Below, piece after piece: positions 23,415 to 32,216 of a stretch of DNA of 64,000 nt. This DNA is from Kaistella sp. (GTDB lineage: Bacteria; Bacteroidota; Bacteroidia; Flavobacteriales; Weeksellaceae), in assembly GCA_019459085.1 (NCBI GenBank), contig JAIBEW010000019.1, forward strand, positions 62,001-126,000, in the 5' to 3' direction. How positions within the stretch are numbered: the stretch's first letter is position 1; every line of letters begins with the position of its first letter. Below the pieces are notes generated by a model. It did no database searches, was not told the DNA's origin, and saw only the letters and a list, made by a program, of their open reading frames with translations. Position numbers and translations under genes: made by a program.

Positions 23415-24407
23415 TTAAACCAGAGAAATTCCGAGACCCGGTTTTTCTGAAAGTGTGAGTAGACCTTTCTGTACAAAGCTGCCGATTGCATAATCATTGG
23501 CAATTAAATTGGCACCATCCAGATCCGCAAAATCACATAAACCGGCAAGCGCAATTCCTGCTGAAATACCAACCGAAGATTCCGTCATACAGCCAATCAT
23601 TACTTTAAAGTTCAGATTTTTCGCTTCATGGATGAAGTCCAGAGCAGGAGTAATGCCGCCACATTTCATCAGCTTAATATTGACTGAAGAATAGTGCGGC
23701 TGAAGTTTTTTTAAATCAGAGATATTCTGACAGTCTTCATCAGCCATCCAGTTTACATTCAAATTTCTGTTTAAATGGGCATATTTTCCTACACCGCGCG
23801 GCTGTTCCACATAATCAAAACCTATGGAGCATGCATTGCACTGCAAAAATTCGCAATCCTCTTCAGAAAAACCCGAATTGGCATCCAGCGCGATATTTTT
23901 TCCGGTATCGAGAAGGCTGAAAATCGACTTGCGGTCAAGGGTTTTCGCCTTCACTTTAAATTTCTGCCAGTCTGACTCTCTGATTTTCTGAATTTGCTGC
24001 TCAACGGGCGCGATGCTGATGGTTAAGGACGAGTCCGGTAATTTCGTGAAAGAAAACTGATTGAGTTCGCAGAAAGTTTTGTTTTCAAGTTTTCCGAACA
24101 GATCCCAATAAGCACAGTCCAATGCAGACCGTAAAAACGGATGCAATTCAAGATTCAGTAAAAAAGAATAAAACTCTCCCGGAATCAGGATTTCTGTGCT
24201 TTCAACAACCTGCTGTATTTGCTTTAATTTCAGGATAAAAACCTCGAGATCAATGCTGTAATAATCAATTCCCACACATTCACCGTAACCTGAATTGCCT
24301 TTGTGCGAAAGGATAACAAGTAATGCGTCGCGGTGCGAATAATTTCCGTAGGAAATGGAGAAAATTTCCTTTAACTCAAGCCGATGCTTAATCCACGACA
24401 CCTTCAT
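23415..24407 (-). CDS. L-Ala-D/L-Glu (dipeptide) epimerase
   Basis: Enolase-superfamily protein of 330 residues. The catalytic set is visible: KFKVKAK with the acid/base Lys pair, the metal ligands DANSGF, EQP and ADEDC, the second Lys in NIKLMKCGG, GCMTESS, and a DLDG motif near the C-terminus characteristic of dipeptide epimerases. It probably recycles murein peptides. MenC (o-succinylbenzoate synthase) is the alternative, but the DLDG motif and the lack of menaquinone genes favour the epimerase. Confidence 0.85.
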   Translation of the reverse strand: MKVSWIKHRLELKEIFSISYGNYSHRDALLVILSHKGNSGYGECVGIDYYSIDLEVFILKLKQIQQVVESTEILIPGEFYSFLLNLELHPFLRSALDCAYWDLFGKLENKTFCELNQFSFTKLPDSSLTISIAPVEQQIQKIRESDWQKFKVKAKTLDRKSIFSLLDTGKNIALDANSGFSEEDCEFLQCNACSIGFDYVEQPRGVGKYAHLNRNLNVNWMADEDCQNISDLKKLQPHYSSVNIKLMKCGGITPALDFIHEAKNLNFKVMIGCMTESSVGISAGIALAGLCDFADLDGANLIANDYAIGSFVQKGLLTLSEKPGLGISLV

Positions 24408-24425
24408 TTGAAAAATTTAGCCGGA

Positions 24426-24454
24426 CAAATGTATAAACATTTTTAGTATTTTTG
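24426..24454. promoter_or_regulatory. Back-to-back promoters, epimerase and cytochrome c
   Basis: Minus strand TACATTTG (24433-24426) is 18 nt from the epimerase start. Plus strand TATTTTTG (24447-24454) leads to the cytochrome gene with a leader of about 55 nt. The leader contains the inverted repeat GTTTCC (24472-24477)/GGAAAC (24490-24495). Confidence 0.5.
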
Positions 24455-24516
24455 ATTTTTAACAGAAGGCAGTTTCCGGTATGAAAAAAGGAAACGCACC
24501 TAAATAATTTAAAATT

Positions 24517-24807
24517 ATGATAAAGAATCTGATGGTTGCCGCTTCCGGTATAACACTTTTTTTAATTTCATGCACGCCAAAAGCGACTACAGTAACGACT
24601 GTGAATGCCACTACTTCAGAAAAACTGGCTCAGGGCAAGACTATTTTCGAGAATTCATGCAAACGTTGCCATGATCTGCCCAATCCATCAGATCATTCCG
24701 CGCAGGATTGGGTGGGAATCATGAATGCGATGGCGCCAAAAGCAAAACTGAACGATGAGCAGCACCAGCTGGTGTATGACTTTGTGGTTTCTGTAAAAAA
24801 GCAGTAA
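24517..24807 (+). CDS. Small cytochrome c lipoprotein
   Basis: 96 residues. Lipobox FLISC (Cys19), then a single c-type haem motif CKRCH (48-52) and a likely axial Met in the MNAMAPKAK segment. A one-haem class I cytochrome anchored to a membrane on the periplasmic side, probably an electron shuttle. No oxidase genes are adjacent. Confidence 0.87.
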   Translation: MIKNLMVAASGITLFLISCTPKATTVTTVNATTSEKLAQGKTIFENSCKRCHDLPNPSDHSAQDWVGIMNAMAPKAKLNDEQHQLVYDFVVSVKKQ

Positions 24808-24847
24808 AAATGTTTTTTTTGCGGAAGTTAATGCTGTTTTAAAAAAG

Positions 24848-26383
24848 CTAAACATTCCAGAATTCCCGGTCCAGACTTCGGTATTGGATGGCTTCCGAAA
24901 TATGTTCGGAATTCAGTTTTTCTGAATTTTCCAGATCGGCAATGGTCCTGGAAACTTTCAGGATTCTGTCATACGCTCTGGCCGAAAGATTCAGTTTTTC
25001 CATGGCTGTTTTAATGAGATTTTTCGAAGTTTCATCGAGTTCGCAGAATTTTTCAATTTCTTTCGGGCCCATCTGAGCGTTATAACTCATTTCCAAATCC
25101 TGATACCTTTCTGTCTGCTTTTCCCGCGCCTTCAGAACCCGCTGTCTGATCGCTTCACTCTGTTCTCCTTTGCGTCGGTCGGCAAGTTGGTCAAATTCCA
25201 CTTTCTGGACTTCAATATGAATGTCGATCCTGTCTAAAAGCGGCCCCGAAAGCTTGTTCATATAACGCTGCATTTCAAAAACCGAAGAAGTATTGTTCGG
25301 ATCATCGGGAAAATATCCGCTCGGACTGGGATTCATACTGGCGATCAGCATAAAACTGGCCGGGTAATTCACTGAAAATTTAGCGCGGGAAATGGTTACT
25401 TCACGGTCTTCGAGCGGCTGGCGCATCACTTCAAGAACGGTTCTTTTAAATTCCGGCATTTCATCCAGAAAAAGAACGCCGTTGTGCGCCAGAGAAATTT
25501 CTCCGGGCTGCGGATAACTGCCGCCACCGACCAGTGCAACATCAGAAATGGTATGATGCGGGCTGCGGAACGGCCGGATGGTCATGAGCGATGTTTCGGT
25601 TCCTATTTTTCCTGCTACAGAATGAATCTTTGTCGTTTCCAAAGCTTCTTTAAGGGTCAAAGGCGGCAGAATGCTCGGAACTCTTTTGGCGAGCATGGTT
25701 TTCCCGCTTCCGGGCGGACCGATGAGAATAATATTGTGTCCGCCTGCTGCAGCGACTTCCATCGCACGTTTCGCAGTTTCCTGGCCTTTAACTTCAGAAA
25801 AATCAAACGGAAAATAATTGATTTTATCCTGAAACTCTTTTCGGGTATCAATTTCCGTTCTTTCCAGCGGAATTCCAGCGTGAAAGAAATCAATGACCTC
25901 TTTTATATTTTCAACCCCGTACACCTCCAGACTGTTCACGATGGCGGCTTCCCGCGTATTCTGTTTCGGCAGAATGATGCCTTTGAAACCGTCTTCCCGG
26001 GCTTTTATGGCGATTGGAAGCACTCCTTTTATCGGCTGCAGACTGCCGTCGAGCGAGAGTTCGCCCATAATGATGTACTCTCCGATATTTTCTGCAATAA
26101 TCTGGTCAGAAGCCACCAAAATTCCGAGCGCGATGCTTAAATCATACGCAGAACCCTCTTTTCTGAGGTCAGCCGGAGCCATATTGATTGTGATTTTTTT
26201 TCCGGGAATTTTGAAACCGACATTTTTCAGAGCGGCAGAAATCCGGTAACTGCTTTCTTTAATAGCATTATCGGGCAAACCCACCAAATGATAGCCCACT
26301 CCTGCGGTATCCACATTCACCTCAATGGTGATGATCTGCGCAGAAACTCCGTGAATGGCACTTCCGTAGATTTTGACCAACAT
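24848..26383 (-). CDS. comM: YifB/ComM-family Mg-chelatase-like AAA+ ATPase
   Basis: 511 residues with the ComM layout: an N-terminal Lon-substrate-like domain (about 1-170), then an AAA+ core with Walker A GPPGSGKTML near residue 222 and Walker B VLFLDEMPEF, and a C-terminal Mg-chelatase subdomain. ComM is a hexameric helicase that promotes branch migration in natural transformation. Single gene, convergent with the cytochrome gene. Confidence 0.94.
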   Translation of the reverse strand: MLVKIYGSAIHGVSAQIITIEVNVDTAGVGYHLVGLPDNAIKESSYRISAALKNVGFKIPGKKITINMAPADLRKEGSAYDLSIALGILVASDQIIAENIGEYIIMGELSLDGSLQPIKGVLPIAIKAREDGFKGIILPKQNTREAAIVNSLEVYGVENIKEVIDFFHAGIPLERTEIDTRKEFQDKINYFPFDFSEVKGQETAKRAMEVAAAGGHNIILIGPPGSGKTMLAKRVPSILPPLTLKEALETTKIHSVAGKIGTETSLMTIRPFRSPHHTISDVALVGGGSYPQPGEISLAHNGVLFLDEMPEFKRTVLEVMRQPLEDREVTISRAKFSVNYPASFMLIASMNPSPSGYFPDDPNNTSSVFEMQRYMNKLSGPLLDRIDIHIEVQKVEFDQLADRRKGEQSEAIRQRVLKAREKQTERYQDLEMSYNAQMGPKEIEKFCELDETSKNLIKTAMEKLNLSARAYDRILKVSRTIADLENSEKLNSEHISEAIQYRSLDREFWNV

Positions 26384-26435
26384 GCCGGTTTTTTTGATAA
26401 GTAAATTTAAAAAATTTCTTTTATTTGAATGAAGC

Positions 26436-26469
26436 TTTGGATTTTCTACTTGCTAAATATTTAATTTTG
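26436..26469 (+). promoter_or_regulatory. Promoter that places the start of the HExxH protein
   Basis: TTTG at 26436-26439 and TAATTTTG at 26462-26469 are 22 bp apart. The -7 box ends 9 nt before the ATG at 26479, so the longer frame from 26425 is unlikely to be translated. Confidence 0.55.
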
Positions 26470-26478
26470 TCTGAAACA

Positions 26479-27000
26479 ATGTCGTTGATGAATCTGGAAC
26501 ATATAAAATCACATCTTGAAGCCTACCGGGAAAATGACCAGATTCTGGATGCCGCCGGGTTTCTCATCAGAAATTTTGGTCTTGATCATGAGAATTTCGG
26601 AGGTTTTGGATTTCGCGAAGAACTTTCTCCAAAATCGATGCTGCTGACTGCTGAAGGCGCGCTTGGAGAAAAACAGAAAGTCATGATTCCTAAAAACCTT
26701 TTTGATTTCGATCTGGTTCTTGTAGCCAATATGATGGCGCACGAAATGCTGCATGTGCGCCAGAAAGCGCCCGGAAATGTGGTGGAGGATAAAAATGAAA
26801 GGGAATTTCAGGCGTATTATGAAATGCTGTTCCATGAAATCTTTCCGCAGATTCCTGAGGTTTCCGATTTCCATAAAAAATATTTTGGTGAAAAAGCTTT
26901 GGAATATTACCGCAGAATGGGCGAAGATTCAATCCTTCAGAAAAAATATGCAGAAAGCAGACTCAAAATAGAACATTTAATTCATTCTTTACCAATATGA
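26479..27000 (+). CDS. HExxH-containing small cytoplasmic protein
   Basis: 173 residues from the ATG at 26479, chosen because the promoter lies directly upstream; the in-frame ATG at 26425 precedes it. There is no signal peptide. AHEMLHV (HExxH) followed by a Glu-rich segment (NEREFQAYYEMLFHE) resembles a minimal zincin core, but I recognise no family. It overlaps the CsaA-like gene by 4 nt (ATGA), so the two are co-translated. Protease activity is inferred from the motif only. Confidence 0.68.
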   Translation: MSLMNLEHIKSHLEAYRENDQILDAAGFLIRNFGLDHENFGGFGFREELSPKSMLLTAEGALGEKQKVMIPKNLFDFDLVLVANMMAHEMLHVRQKAPGNVVEDKNEREFQAYYEMLFHEIFPQIPEVSDFHKKYFGEKALEYYRRMGEDSILQKKYAESRLKIEHLIHSLPI

Positions 27001-27338
27001 TAAAAACTGAAATTTCTTGGAGCGATTTTGAAAAAATAGATATCAGAAGCGGAACCATCATTTCCGTTGAGGATTTTCCGGAAGCCAGAAACCCTTCCTA
27101 TAAACTGAAAATCGATTTCGGGGAACTCGGGATTAAAAAATCTGCGGCGCAAATCACCGAACTCTATTCAAAAGATGCTTTGATCGGCTTGCAAATTCTT
27201 GCGGTCGTCAACTTTCCGAAGAAACAGATTGCCAACTTTTTCAGCGAATGTCTGGTTCTGGGCGTTTATGGCGAAAACAAAGAGGTAACGCTTTTGACCA
27301 CTTCTTTGCCGGTGAAAAACGGGCTTGAAGTTGGATAA
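26997..27338 (+). CDS. CsaA-like tRNA-binding-domain protein
   Basis: 113 residues forming a single OB-fold tRNA-binding domain of the MetG C-terminal/CsaA type: FEKIDIRSGTIISVEDFPEARNPSYKLKIDFG at the start, SAAQIT in the middle and a closing V-L-G-V-Y strand. CsaA proteins have been described as export-related chaperones and bind tRNA-like ligands. Overlaps the preceding gene by 4 nt. Confidence 0.88.
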   Translation: MIKTEISWSDFEKIDIRSGTIISVEDFPEARNPSYKLKIDFGELGIKKSAAQITELYSKDALIGLQILAVVNFPKKQIANFFSECLVLGVYGENKEVTLLTTSLPVKNGLEVG

Positions 27339-27372
27339 TTTGTTAACTTCGTCAAACAAATCCTTAATTCTG
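27339..27372 (+). promoter_or_regulatory. Promoter of the 3'-5' exonuclease gene
   Basis: TTTG (27339-27342) and TAATTCTG (27365-27372, one change from TAnnTTTG) are 22 bp apart, 6 nt before the ATG at 27379. This supports the downstream start rather than the frame start at 27325. Confidence 0.4.
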
Positions 27373-27378
27373 TTTAAG

Positions 27379-28077
27379 ATGATTCAGCAAATCCCTTTAG
27401 AAAAAGTCCTCTTTCTCGACATTGAAACGGTGCCGCAATCCGGGAACTGGGAAGATTTGAATGAAACCGACCAGTATCTCTGGGACAAGAAAACCAGGAT
27501 GCAGCGTAAAGAAGATTTTACTGCCGAAGAATTTTACAGCGAAAGAGGCGGAATTATGGCAGAATTCGGTAAAATCATCTGTATTTCAGTCGGAATTCTC
27601 GAAAAAAATGAAAAACTGATGATCAAAAGTTTTTTCGGGGATGATGAAAAAATGCTTCTGCAGGAATTTGGAGAAATCTTCAACCGCCCGAAACTCCGCG
27701 ACGTTATCCTCTGCGCACACAACGGAAAGGAATTTGATTTTCCGTGGGTTGCAAGGCGTTTCCTCATCAACGGAATGCAGCCGCCGAAACCTTTTCAGAT
27801 GTTCGGTAAAAAACCTTGGGAAATTCCGCATCTTGACACGATGGAACTCTGGAAATTCGGAGATTATAAATCGTTCATTTCGCTGGAACTTCTCGCTCAC
27901 GTCTTCGGAATTCCTACACCGAAAGACGATATCGACGGGTCTATGGTTTCGTCGATTTATCATATAGAAAAAGACTTATTTAGAATTGTTCAATATTGTG
28001 AAAAAGATGTCTTAACTTTGGCAAACGTTTTCAGGCGTCTCCGTCAGGAAGAATTACTGGAACGAAAATCTGATTAA
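27379..28077 (+). CDS. PolB-like 3'-5' exonuclease
   Basis: 232 residues from the ATG at 27379. DnaQ/RNase H-like exonuclease core: VLFLDIETVPQ carries the first Asp and Glu, AHNGKEFDFPWVARR the second Asp, and YCEKDVLTLANVF the last acidic residue in a Y-x3-D (DEDDy) pattern. Members of this predicted PolB-like 3'-5' exonuclease group are widespread in Bacteroidota with unknown substrate. The frame reaches back to 27325 inside the previous gene, but the promoter and the family start favour 27379. Confidence 0.85.
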   Translation: MIQQIPLEKVLFLDIETVPQSGNWEDLNETDQYLWDKKTRMQRKEDFTAEEFYSERGGIMAEFGKIICISVGILEKNEKLMIKSFFGDDEKMLLQEFGEIFNRPKLRDVILCAHNGKEFDFPWVARRFLINGMQPPKPFQMFGKKPWEIPHLDTMELWKFGDYKSFISLELLAHVFGIPTPKDDIDGSMVSSIYHIEKDLFRIVQYCEKDVLTLANVFRRLRQEELLERKSD

Positions 28078-28133
28078 TTTAAAGAAAAGAACCTGTTCAC
28101 TAAAGTGAATTTGGCATCAAAAAACAAAAAAAA

Positions 28134-28460
28134 ATGGCTTTTACCGACGACCAAATTGCCGACATCGGCGAAAATATCATCAAAAACTTAAAAACGGTCT
28201 ACGATCCCGAGATCCCGGTTGACATTTATGAACTCGGACTTATTTATGATGTGCAGATTTCAGAAGAGGGCGAAGTGAAAGTGATCATGACTTTAACCAC
28301 ACCAAACTGTCCTGTTGCTGAAAGTTTACCTGCAGAAGTACGCGAAAGGATTGCAGAAGTGGAAGGCGTGAAAAATGTAGATCTGGAACTTACCTTCGAG
28401 CCGTCCTGGAATAAGGACATGATGAGCGAAGAGGCCCGGTTTGAGTTGGGGATGGTTTAA
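28134..28460 (+). CDS. SufT/MIP18-like iron-sulfur assembly protein
   Basis: 108 residues, one DUF59 (MIP18) domain: TVYDPEIPVDIYELGLIYDV at the start, the conserved Cys in TTPNCPVAESLP, and a VKNVDLELTFEP strand. It assists maturation of Fe-S proteins, as SufT or PaaD do. No other suf genes are in the window; convergent with osmC. Confidence 0.9.
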   Translation: MAFTDDQIADIGENIIKNLKTVYDPEIPVDIYELGLIYDVQISEEGEVKVIMTLTTPNCPVAESLPAEVRERIAEVEGVKNVDLELTFEPSWNKDMMSEEARFELGMV

Positions 28461-28468
28461 AACCCTGA

Positions 28469-28870
28469 CTATTTATAATTAAAACTGATAGTTTTTTTCA
28501 CATCAGGGTGTAGAGAAAGCGCCACCGGGCAGTTCAGTGCTGTTTCTTTTATAAATTCTTTTTCTTCTTCAGAAAAATTTCCTTTAAAGTACAGATCACA
28601 GATAATTTCTCCGATTTTTCTCGGCTTTGGATTCATGATTTTCTGAACTTCCGCATACGATCCGTCAATATTCAATCCTTCATCTTTTCCCAGGATTGCG
28701 ACTGTTGTCAGCATACACTGCGCCAGCGAAGTTGCATAAAGATCGGTGGGCGAAAAAGCAGCTCCTTTTCCGTGATTGTCAGTAGGTGCGTCGGTTAAAA
28801 TGACGGTTCCTGACTGTAAATGTTCAGATTCGCATCGCAGATCGCCGAGGTAAGTTACTTTTGATGTCAT
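28469..28870 (-). CDS. OsmC-family peroxiredoxin
   Basis: 133 residues. The two redox cysteines of the OsmC/Ohr fold are present, in LAQCMLT and LNCPVALSLHP, with PTDLYATS before the first. Reduces organic hydroperoxides or a similar substrate in the cytoplasm. Second gene of an operon 9 bp behind HMG-CoA lyase. Confidence 0.9.
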   Translation of the reverse strand: MTSKVTYLGDLRCESEHLQSGTVILTDAPTDNHGKGAAFSPTDLYATSLAQCMLTTVAILGKDEGLNIDGSYAEVQKIMNPKPRKIGEIICDLYFKGNFSEEEKEFIKETALNCPVALSLHPDVKKTISFNYK

Positions 28871-28879
28871 GATTGATTT

Positions 28880-29728
28880 TTAAAAGTGAAAAATATCTTT
28901 CGCCTGGTTGTAAGCACTTTCGAAGTTAAGAAGATTCAGTGAATGCTTAATCTTTTCTGTTGCCATGAAATTAATCACCTGTTCCGTCGGCATATTTCCG
29001 ACCAAATCATCCTTTGCCATTGGGCAGCCACCGATTCCTTTGATAGCAGAATCAAATCTTCTGCAGCCTTTGTCGTATGCTGATTTGAGCTTTGGGTAAG
29101 AATCTTCGTAGCGGTTGTGAAAATGTGCTCCGAAATCGATTTCGGGATATTTCGCCGGAATTTTTTCAAAAAGAACCTCAATACTCGCGGTATCGGCAAC
29201 ACCCGTTGTGTCCGAAAGCAGGATGTTTTTTATCCCGATTTCACTGAAACGGTTCGTCCAGAAATCCACTTCCTGCCAGTCCCACTTTTCTCCATAAGGA
29301 TTGCCGAAAGCCATTGAAAAATAGATGTTGAGTTCCTTGTTTTGACTGCCTGTGAGTTCAAAAATCTTCAGGATATCCTGAAAAGCCTCTTCCTGATTTT
29401 TATTCGTGTTGCGGTACTGAAAAGTTTCGGAAATCGAGAAAGGAAAACCCAGAATATCAACATTCTGATGTTCAAGCGCTTTTTCGGCGCCGCGGAAATT
29501 GGCGACAATCACCGAAAGTTTCGTGTTTGAAAGTGTTTTATCGATCTGATCAATCACCTGACCGGAATCTGCCATTTGAGGAATCGCTTTCGGGGAGACA
29601 AAACTTCCGCAATCCAGCACATCGAAACCCACTTCCATCAAAGCATTGATATAGTCGATTTTCTGTTGGGTCGGGATCATTTCACTCCAGCCTTGCATGG
29701 CATCTCGCGGACATTCGGTTAAAAACAT
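28880..29728 (-). CDS. mvaB: Hydroxymethylglutaryl-CoA lyase
   Basis: TIM-barrel lyase of 282 residues that cleaves HMG-CoA to acetoacetate and acetyl-CoA in leucine degradation. The N-terminal ECPRDAMQGW with the metal Asp, FGAHFHNRY with the metal His residues, and the GIGGCPMAKDD signature with the catalytic Cys are all visible. Length is a little short of the 300-residue norm. Upstream on its strand is a divergent region shared with pepT. Confidence 0.95.
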   Translation of the reverse strand: MFLTECPRDAMQGWSEMIPTQQKIDYINALMEVGFDVLDCGSFVSPKAIPQMADSGQVIDQIDKTLSNTKLSVIVANFRGAEKALEHQNVDILGFPFSISETFQYRNTNKNQEEAFQDILKIFELTGSQNKELNIYFSMAFGNPYGEKWDWQEVDFWTNRFSEIGIKNILLSDTTGVADTASIEVLFEKIPAKYPEIDFGAHFHNRYEDSYPKLKSAYDKGCRRFDSAIKGIGGCPMAKDDLVGNMPTEQVINFMATEKIKHSLNLLNFESAYNQAKDIFHF

Positions 29729-29886
29729 TTTGGCTTTTTGATTTTCTCAAAGATAGCAAAACTTTAAAAAATAAGGTTGAAAGGCAGTGCTGAAATATTG
29801 ATTTGATTTTTAATTACTTGAAGAGACTGTCATGGTACTGTTAAAAATAAGCATCTCCTTTTATCTTTTACCTCCGCCGAAAATTT

Positions 29887-29894
29887 TAACTTTG
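29887..29894 (+). promoter_or_regulatory. -7 element that fixes the pepT start
   Basis: TAACTTTG fits TAnnTTTG and ends 15 nt before the ATG at 29910. The frame opens at 29832, but that ATG precedes the promoter. Confidence 0.55.
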
Positions 29895-29909
29895 TTAAAA
29901 TTTATTTTT

Positions 29910-31169
29910 ATGCAGACAATCGAATTCAGCCAGGAATGGAAAACAAAACTTTTGAACCGTTTCCTTTCTTACGTTAAAATTTACTCAACCAGCGATCCAG
30001 AAAGCGAAGCCACTCCGTCTACCGAAAGACAGTGGGATATTGCCAAATATATTTTTGAAGAACTGAAAGCATTGGGTTTAAGCGATGTAAAACTTGATGA
30101 TAACGGTTATATTTATGCGTACGTTCCTTCAAATATTGAAAATGACAGTGAACCGGTTGTGGGATTCATTTCCCATTATGACACTTCGCCGGATTTCAGC
30201 GGCGAGAATGTAAATCCTCAGATTTGGAAAGAGTATAACGGTGAAGATCTTGTTTTGAACAAAGAAACAGGATTCACGCTTTCTTCAGCAAAATTTAAAA
30301 GCCTTAAAGATTATATCGGAAAAACGCTGATTACGACTGACGGAACCACACTTCTCGGCGCTGATGACAAAGCCGGCTTGGCGGAAATCGTCACGGCTGC
30401 CGAATTTCTTTTGTCACATCCGGAAATCAAACACGGAAAAATGGCTATCGGATTCACTCCAGATGAAGAAATCGGTCGTGGTGCGCACAAATTCGATGTA
30501 AAAAACTTCGGCGCCGACTGGGCGTATACAATGGACGGCGGTGAAATCGGCGAACTTGAATATGAAAATTTCAACGCCGCAGGTGCAGTCGTAAAAATCC
30601 ACGGATTGAGTGTTCATCCTGGTTACGCGTTCGGACAGATGGTGAATGCAAGTCTTCTGGCAGCAGAATTCATAAAAATGCTTCCGGAAAACGAAACGCC
30701 TTCCACAACAAAAGGGTTTGAAGGATTCTACCACCTGACCGATTTAAAATCGGATGTTTCTGAGGCGAAGATTCAATACATCATCCGCGATCACGACCAT
30801 GAAAAGTTTGAAGCGCGCAAGAAAATCATGACGGAAAAAGTAACGGAATTCAACCAAAAATTTGGGGAAGGAACGGCAGAAATTGAAATCAAGGAGCAGT
30901 ACCGCAACATGAAACAGCAGTTTGAAGGCAAAATGCACATTGTGGATATTGCCGAACAGGCGATGAAAGAGGCGAATATTGAACCGAAAATAAAAGCCAT
31001 CCGCGGTGGCACCGACGGTGCACAGCTTTCTTATATGGGATTGCCTTGCCCGAATATTTTTGCCGGCGGTCTGAATTTCCACGGACCATACGAATATGTA
31101 GCGCTCGAAAGCATGGAAAAAGCGGTGGAAGTAATCATCAATATTGCAAAAGCGAAGAAGAGCAGATAA
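29910..31169 (+). CDS. pepT: Peptidase T (aminotripeptidase)
   Basis: M20-family zinc tripeptidase, 419 residues from the ATG at 29910, close to the usual 410. Metal-site motifs are SHYDTSPDFSG, LLGADDKAGLAE and DEEIGRGAHKFD, with TMDGGEIGELE and IRGGTDGAQLSYMGLPCPN later. It releases the N-terminal residue of tripeptides. The 26 extra residues of the longer frame are hydrophobic and have no counterpart in the family. Confidence 0.96.
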   Translation: MQTIEFSQEWKTKLLNRFLSYVKIYSTSDPESEATPSTERQWDIAKYIFEELKALGLSDVKLDDNGYIYAYVPSNIENDSEPVVGFISHYDTSPDFSGENVNPQIWKEYNGEDLVLNKETGFTLSSAKFKSLKDYIGKTLITTDGTTLLGADDKAGLAEIVTAAEFLLSHPEIKHGKMAIGFTPDEEIGRGAHKFDVKNFGADWAYTMDGGEIGELEYENFNAAGAVVKIHGLSVHPGYAFGQMVNASLLAAEFIKMLPENETPSTTKGFEGFYHLTDLKSDVSEAKIQYIIRDHDHEKFEARKKIMTEKVTEFNQKFGEGTAEIEIKEQYRNMKQQFEGKMHIVDIAEQAMKEANIEPKIKAIRGGTDGAQLSYMGLPCPNIFAGGLNFHGPYEYVALESMEKAVEVIINIAKAKKSR

Positions 31170-31194
31170 ACTTCAGCGAAAGGAATTTAAATTA

Positions 31195-31242
31195 ACGAAG
31201 TGAAGCATCTCTTTTTCTGAGGTCTTCACTTCGTTTTTTTTT
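31195..31242 (+). terminator. Rho-independent terminator after pepT
   Basis: ACGAAGTGAAG (31195-31205) pairs perfectly with CTTCACTTCGT (31224-31234), followed by eight T. Confidence 0.88.
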
Positions 31243-31313
31243 GGAATTAAACTTCCGTTAACTGGGTTTTGAAAAATTAAATTTAAATTCATACGCATAT
31301 CAGCATGAACCAT

Positions 31314-31321
31314 TAACTTTG
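31314..31321 (+). promoter_or_regulatory. -7 element of the LpxH-like gene
   Basis: TAACTTTG, 11 nt before the ATG at 31333. No TTTG -33 at normal spacing. Confidence 0.45.
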
Positions 31322-31332
31322 AAAAAATTTAA

Positions 31333-32178
31333 ATGGAAAAACGCAATGTAGAAATCGTTGTTCTTTCAGACATTCATCTGGCGACTTACGGCTGTCACGC
31401 CTCTGAACTGGTGGCGTATCTGAAAAGCATCAATCCGAAGATGCTGATTCTGAACGGCGATATCATCGATGGCTGGGCTTTTTCCAAAAAATATTTCCCC
31501 AATTCGCATATGGCGGTTCTGAGTGAGTTTTTCAGGATGATGAAAAGCGAAACCCAAATCATTTACATTACCGGAAACCACGACGAATTCCTAAGAAAAT
31601 ATTCAGATCTGACGATGGGTAACCTCTATCTGACGGATAAATATCTGCTGGAAATCAACGGTAAAAAACACTGGCTGTTTCATGGCGACATCTTCGATAA
31701 CACGACAAAAGGCGGTGCAAAATTCATTGCAAAAATCGGCGGAATCGGGTATGACTGGCTGATTCTTGTGAACAGAGCGATTAATTTTGTCCTCGAAAGC
31801 ATGGGAAAGAAAAAACTTTCACTTTCCAAAAAAATAAAGAATTCTGTGAAAAATGCGGTGAAATTTATCGGTGATTTCGAAGAGAAAGCCATTGAACTCG
31901 CCATCGAAAACAAATATGATTTCGTGATTTGCGGCCATATTCACCAACCCGCAGACCGGATTGTTACCACTGAAAAAGGGTCTGTCCGCTACCTGAATTC
32001 AGGCGACTGGATCGAAAATTTAAGTTATCTGGAATACGATAACGGCGAGTGGAAACTCCTTTATTTTGATGAAACCAAATTTGAAAAAGCAAAAATAGAA
32101 GCAAACGATATCTCGATAAATGTCGATGAACTCATTCACCCCAACGTTTTTGCCGCATTTGTAGGGCAAAAAGTATAA
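31333..32178 (+). CDS. UDP-2,3-diacylglucosamine diphosphatase-like phosphoesterase
   Basis: Calcineurin-like metallophosphoesterase of 281 residues. The dinuclear metal motifs are in order: LSDIHLA, LNGDIIDGW, GNHDEFLR, FHGDIFD and CGHIHQPA. Relatives act as LpxH, cleaving UDP-2,3-diacylglucosamine in lipid A synthesis at the inner membrane. Length is about 40 residues more than E. coli LpxH, with a Lys-rich helical insertion at about 155-190, so the substrate remains probable rather than certain. Confidence 0.85.
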   Translation: MEKRNVEIVVLSDIHLATYGCHASELVAYLKSINPKMLILNGDIIDGWAFSKKYFPNSHMAVLSEFFRMMKSETQIIYITGNHDEFLRKYSDLTMGNLYLTDKYLLEINGKKHWLFHGDIFDNTTKGGAKFIAKIGGIGYDWLILVNRAINFVLESMGKKKLSLSKKIKNSVKNAVKFIGDFEEKAIELAIENKYDFVICGHIHQPADRIVTTEKGSVRYLNSGDWIENLSYLEYDNGEWKLLYFDETKFEKAKIEANDISINVDELIHPNVFAAFVGQKV

Positions 32179-32216
32179 ATCAAATTACTTGTCCAAATTT
32201 GCTCACTTCTTTTGAA

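Noticed and set aside
25484-26140. 218-residue frame antisense to comM
   Set aside because: Opposite a well-supported AAA+ gene and made of compositionally odd sequence.
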